Below, one piece after another: positions 62,083 through 64,000 of a stretch of DNA of 64,000 nt. Made by a program: the position numbers and the translations under genes. Position 1 is the stretch's first letter. Each line of letters opens with the position of its first letter. The notes under the pieces were generated by a model. It did not search any database. It was not told the DNA's origin and worked only from the letters and a program-made list of their open reading frames with translations. Source of the stretch: Blastococcus aurantiacus (lineage in GTDB: Bacteria; Actinomycetota; Actinomycetes; Mycobacteriales; Geodermatophilaceae). The DNA is taken from NCBI RefSeq assembly GCF_900102425.1, contig NZ_FNBT01000008.1, positions 1-64,000 on the forward strand. Direction: 5' to 3'.

Positions 62083-64000
62083 GCATCCCCTCGCGGGCCC
62101 ATGACGGCGTCCACCAGGCGAGCCGCCGCGTGGCCGTCCTCGAGCTCCATGTACTCCAGCCGGAACCGCTCCCGGGCCAGCTCGTACCGCGCCGTCGCCT
62201 TCGGCAACCGGGCGAGGACGGAGAGGACCTCGGCGGTGGTGGAGACCAGCGGCCCCGGCGCGGTCGGCTCGTAGTCGAAGAGCCAGCCACGCGCCTTGTC
62301 CTTGTAGACGTCGAGGTCCGGCACCAGGAAGATCATCGGCTTGCCCGTGACCGCGTAGTCGAACCGCAGCGAGGAGTAGTCCAGGATCGCCGCGTCCGAC
62401 GCCAGCACCAGGTCGGAGATCTCGGGGTGGTCGGTGACGTCGATGACGTTGCCCCGCCGCTTCGTCCGGGTGTTCATCCGGGCGTTCATCGCGTGACCGC
62501 GCACCAGGAGCACCGTCTCGGGCCCGACCGCCGTCGAGAACTGCTCCACGTCGAGGAAGTCGACCATGCGGGACCTGAACTCCGAGGTGGAGAGGTTGTC
62601 CCGGTAGGTCGGGGCGTAGAGCACCACGCGCTGGGAGTCGCGCAGCCCCAGGGCCTCGCGGGTCCGGCGGCGGGTCGCGGCGGCGTGCTCGTCGACGAGC
62701 ACGTCGTTGCGCGGGTAGCCGATCTCGAGCATCTCGCCCTCGATCCGGAAGGCGTCCCGGAGCAGCGGCGTGGCGTAGCGGGCCGGGGACACCACGTAGT
62801 CCCAGTCGCGCATCCGGCGGTCGAAGGACTCGATGCGGTGCCGGGCGTACCCCGACTTCTCCCAGTACGGGTGCCCCATCAACTTGAAGGGGTAGCCGTG
62901 GAAGGTCTGCACGTAGACCTGTCCCGGACGCTTGTGGGCCCAGTCGGGCTGGTGCACGTTGTCGAACACGTAGCGGGCCGACGCCATCAGCTCGTAGTGC
63001 TCGCGGCTGTTCGCGACCACGGGGATCCCACCGGAGGGCACTCGCACCGAGTGGTCCCGGACGACCCAGTAGAGGCTCAGGTCGCTGCCCCGTCGCTGCA
63101 GCTCGCGGTGCACGGCCAGCCCGTCGGAGGTGTTCTCGCCGTAGAAGGAGCGGAAGAGCACGGCGTCGGGACGCGGCGTGAGCTCGTCGTCCAGGTGCAG
63201 GGCGCGCAGCCGCCGCTGGTTGCGGGCGCCGACCTCGTCGGCGGCCAGCGGAGGCTCCACGATGAGCGTGACGACGCCCTGCGGCGAGCGCTCCAGCCGG
63301 CCGTGGAGGCCCGGCGTGACCACCTGGAGCGGGAAGCGGGCGATCGCGGTGTCGGCCGGTTCCAGCGCCACCGGCCAGGTCTTCCCGTCCGCGTCCACGG
63401 TGCGGGTCACGAGGGCGTAGCGGCCCACGGGCAGGGCTGCCGGGCCCCGGCCCCAGGGGTCCTCGGTGAGCGGCAGCCTGGCGGTGAAGGAGCGGCCGTC
63501 GCGCTGCACTGTGCCCAGGACCTCCCGGCCGGTGGCGCGCCAGCACAGCTCGAGCTGGTCGTCGGTGGTCGTCGAACCGGCGACCACCAGCTGCTCGTCC
63601 TCCACCCGCCAGTCGGTCACGTCGACGACCGTGCCGTTCTGCACGGCGGTGACGTTCCCGGCCGCGGTCCTCCGCAGCTGGACGCCGCCACCGGCGGCCA
63701 CCGTGGGGACGACGCCGCCGAAGCCGACCGGGCGGTCCCGCCCGTCCGCCCCGGAGGCCCGGACGGTCCAGTAGCGCGGACGGCGGGTGCCGCGCGGGAG
63801 GTGGAGGGTGGCCGACACCAGGCCGTCGTCCCCGGCGGGGACGGTGCGGGCGTGCACCACCTGGTGGGCACGCCGGAGCGACACTTGTTCCACCGGCGCA
63901 CCGGCGGTCACCCGGAGCTGCACCGACAGCTCCGGACCGGCGGAACGGGCGGAGGCCAGCACGACCTGCGGCCGGTGCGTGTGGAGGACGAAGTGCTCGG
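62079..64000 (-). CDS. CDP-glycerol glycerophosphotransferase family protein (TagF/TarL type), N-terminus beyond the window
   Basis: At least 639 codons; the frame stays open to the right edge (EHFVLHTHRPQVVL reads in frame before any start), so the N-terminus is missing. The first 280 visible residues are beta-rich and carry no known motif. The C-terminal 350 residues are a typical glycerol/ribitol-phosphate polymerase: FRSFYGENTSDG, VYVQTFHGYPFKLMG (catalytic His), GYPRNDVLV, LYAPTYRDN, VRGHAMN and LDYSSLRFDYAVTGKPM. With CDP-ribitol made nearby it is the best candidate for the chain polymerase. It overlaps the permease start (ATGA, 62079-62082). Confidence 0.9.
   Translation of the reverse strand, partial: EHFVLHTHRPQVVLASARSAGPELSVQLRVTAGAPVEQVSLRRAHQVVHARTVPAGDDGLVSATLHLPRGTRRPRYWTVRASGADGRDRPVGFGGVVPTVAAGGGVQLRRTAAGNVTAVQNGTVVDVTDWRVEDEQLVVAGSTTTDDQLELCWRATGREVLGTVQRDGRSFTARLPLTEDPWGRGPAALPVGRYALVTRTVDADGKTWPVALEPADTAIARFPLQVVTPGLHGRLERSPQGVVTLIVEPPLAADEVGARNQRRLRALHLDDELTPRPDAVLFRSFYGENTSDGLAVHRELQRRGSDLSLYWVVRDHSVRVPSGGIPVVANSREHYELMASARYVFDNVHQPDWAHKRPGQVYVQTFHGYPFKLMGHPYWEKSGYARHRIESFDRRMRDWDYVVSPARYATPLLRDAFRIEGEMLEIGYPRNDVLVDEHAAATRRRTREALGLRDSQRVVLYAPTYRDNLSTSEFRSRMVDFLDVEQFSTAVGPETVLLVRGHAMNARMNTRTKRRGNVIDVTDHPEISDLVLASDAAILDYSSLRFDYAVTGKPMIFLVPDLDVYKDKARGWLFDYEPTAPGPLVSTTAEVLSVLARLPKATARYELARERFRLEYMELEDGHAAARLVDAVMGPRGDA

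Overview
The base composition is very GC-rich, GTG starts are common, 1-4 base stop/start overlaps are frequent, and the gene content is typical of a high-GC actinobacterium. A 13E12/DUF222 HNH gene, an ECF41 sigma unit, many CDP-glycerol-phosphotransferase-like proteins and DUF3017/DUF6350 proteins next to purNH and folD point to the Geodermatophilaceae (Blastococcus, Geodermatophilus, Modestobacter or a relative). The family placement is inference from gene content, not from a search. Most of the window reads as core chromosome: I see no rRNA, tRNA, CRISPR array, insertion sequence or prophage.

Layout. 1-4 kb: a DUF222 (13E12-type) gene with a LexA-like box, then deoC with two aldehyde dehydrogenase genes. 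4-8 kb: a FkbM methyltransferase, an acidic internally duplicated protein and a DEAD-box RNA helicase. 8.4-18.3 kb: a long leftward nucleoside uptake and salvage operon: BMP lipoprotein, ATPase, two permeases, cytidine deaminase, thymidine phosphorylase, an embedded ABC-2 exporter pair, and adenosine deaminase. Together with deoC this moves nucleosides from outside the cell to bases and deoxyribose phosphate. 18.6-26 kb: a D,D-carboxypeptidase, a 2H phosphoesterase, trpS, a hisC-like aminotransferase, galE, a CNNM/CorC protein and a CAP-domain protein. 26-27 kb: a nuclease-like gene bracketed by two copies of a 60-base palindromic repeat. 27-39.6 kb: the conserved actinobacterial block icd, mdh, DUF3017, folD, pentapeptide protein, purH, purN, DUF6350, two paralogous membrane proteins, sucD and sucC. 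39.7-48.5 kb: a secreted hydrolase, a B12-binding-like protein, a lipase, an M23 peptidase, pcrA, and a small chorismate mutase with an aromatic leader peptide and attenuator. 48.5-50.1 kb: a carboxymuconolactone-decarboxylase-like gene and an ECF41 sigma factor behind a matching ECF41 promoter.

50.2-64 kb is a cell-surface polymer locus. A fused ribitol-5-phosphate cytidylyltransferase/reductase would make CDP-ribitol. Three CDP-glycerol/ribitol phosphotransferase-like proteins, a GT2 glycosyltransferase and a CDP-alcohol phosphotransferase would build or link the polymer. A pyruvyl transferase and an acyltransferase-3/SGNH protein would decorate it, and a TagGH-type ABC transporter would export it. 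The locus runs off the right edge.

The points most worth a second look are the FYY leader peptide and terminator before chorismate mutase, the CDP-ribitol locus (with an apparent CTG start and an Asp-to-His change in a catalytic motif), the complete ECF41 circuit, the LexA-like box before the 13E12 gene, the paired repeats around the nuclease gene, and a B12-type domain that seems to have lost its cobalt-ligand histidine.
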